A stretch of 64,000 nucleotides of DNA, taken from contig NZ_BMFJ01000001.1 of NCBI RefSeq assembly GCF_014638275.1, positions 310,001 through 374,000 of the forward strand, in the 5' to 3' direction. The first letter of the stretch is position 1. Each line of letters opens with the position of its first letter. Source of the stretch: Primorskyibacter flagellatus (lineage in GTDB: Bacteria; Pseudomonadota; Alphaproteobacteria; Rhodobacterales; Rhodobacteraceae). Below, one piece after another: positions 63,433-64,000 of this stretch. Position numbers and translations under genes: made by a program. The notes under the pieces were generated by a model, which did not search any database, was not told the origin of the DNA, and saw only the letters and a list, made by a program, of their open reading frames with translations.

Positions 63433-64000
63433 CTGCCGTCTCGGGGGCTCCGTGGCCAAGCGGTAGTGTCGTATCGCGCGAAGAGACGTCGCCCTGCTCC
63501 GCCAGGAACCGCTCCGCATCCAGCGCCGCCATGCAGCCCATCCCCGCGGAGGTGACGGCCTGACGATACTTGTGATCGGTCAGGTCGCCGGCCGCGAAGA
63601 CGCCGGGGACGGAGGTTTCGGTGGACCCGGGGTTCACCTTGACGTAGCCGCCATGGTGCAGTTCCAGCTGGTCCTTGACCAGTTCGCTGGCGGGCGCGTG
63701 GCCGATGGCGATGAACACGCCCTTGGCCGGGATTTCGCTGACTTCGCCAGTATCGACATGCTTCACGCGGACGGCGGTTACGCCCTTGGGGCTGTCCTCG
63801 CCCACGACTTCGTCGAGCACGTGGTGCCAGAGCGGTTCGATCTTGGGGTTCTTCATCAGCCGGTCGACAAGAATGCGTTCGGCGCGCAGTTCGTCGCGAC
63901 GATGGATCAGCGTGACCTTGGAGGCGAAATTGGTCAGGAACAGCGCCTCTTCCACGGCCGTGTTGCCGCCACCGATCACCACGATCTCCTGCCCGCGGTA
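63425..64000 (-). CDS. trxB: thioredoxin reductase, C-terminal part
   Basis: Flavoprotein that reduces thioredoxin with NADPH. The window edge cuts off the N-terminal part, including the CxxC centre. The visible 191 residues hold VVIGGGNTAVEEALFLTNFASKVTLIHRRDELRAERIL (NADPH-binding loop with the His-Arg-Arg signature) and GVFAAGDLTDHKYRQAVTSAGMGCMAALDAERFL (FAD-binding loop), ending in a short unconserved tail. The frame is open to base 64000. The stop is overlapped by the next gene. Confidence 0.95.
   Translation of the reverse strand, partial: YRGQEIVVIGGGNTAVEEALFLTNFASKVTLIHRRDELRAERILVDRLMKNPKIEPLWHHVLDEVVGEDSPKGVTAVRVKHVDTGEVSEIPAKGVFIAIGHAPASELVKDQLELHHGGYVKVNPGSTETSVPGVFAAGDLTDHKYRQAVTSAGMGCMAALDAERFLAEQGDVSSRDTTLPLGHGAPETAGA

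Overview
The window is chromosomal DNA, GC-rich except for one short stretch, from an alphaproteobacterium. It most likely belongs to the Rhodobacterales (Roseobacter/Paracoccaceae group). Reasons: a VPLPA-CTERM protein, an Fe-S photolyase of the CryB/PhrB type, an RpoHII-like sigma factor, an Hsp20-DUF1150 pair, the glnD-murJ-trpS neighbourhood, a membrane-anchored MoeB-like protein, and dispersed palindromic intergenic repeats. It is mostly core genome. I see no transposase, integrase, phage module, CRISPR array, rRNA or tRNA.

Layout. 1-9104: 3' end of phnM, aspS, a CTERM-anchored secreted protein, a CHAP lipoprotein, a small lipoprotein, a hemerythrin protein, the DUF1800-DUF1501 pair and a GNAT. 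9105-14170: ilvE-type aminotransferase, VOC protein, DEAD-box helicase and trpS, separated by repeat-rich gaps. 14266-20838: an apparently catalytically dead rhomboid, phospholipase D, murJ, glnD. 20956-24678: lpoA-like gene divergent from rsmI-yraN-gshB. 24780-29433: comM, GST-YHS fusion, histidine phosphatase, cobU, divergent rpoH. 29529-33019: flavin oxidoreductase plus two split-barrel (PNPOx-like) genes, one fused to GAF and winged-helix domains. 33218-43069: coaBC-dut-moeB, M3 peptidase, UPF0173 hydrolase, ceramidase-like protein, gatC-gatA, Excalibur lipoprotein, amidase. 43070-49615: the shape operon mreB-mreC-mreD-mrdA-rodA with a ghrA-like gene overlapped at its end. 49801-57609: rlmJ, leuA with a leader-peptide attenuator, SDR-cryB, an AT-rich DUF2971 insert, purEK, DUF465. 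57674-64000: hsp20-DUF1150 with a heat-shock promoter and a ROSE-like thermometer, AstE-like hydrolase, a Sat-CysC fusion, a secreted C25-like protein, trxB (partial).

Themes. Envelope growth dominates (mreBCD/mrdA/rodA, murJ, lpoA, amidase, CHAP protein). A stress layer links RpoH, an Hsp20 operon with an RpoH-type promoter, and an ECF-like promoter motif in front of both rpoH and the SDR-photolyase operon. Translational coupling by short stop/start overlaps is very common. The best candidates for new biology are: (i) a leaderless leucine-rich leader peptide with two mutually exclusive hairpins before leuA; (ii) a ROSE-like hairpin over the hsp20 Shine-Dalgarno; (iii) a minus-strand module of two PNPOx-fold proteins, tandem 10-11 bp repeats and a bicovalent-type flavin oxidase; (iv) a rhomboid lacking both catalytic residues; (v) several families of dispersed palindromic repeats, one of which supplies the dut start codon.
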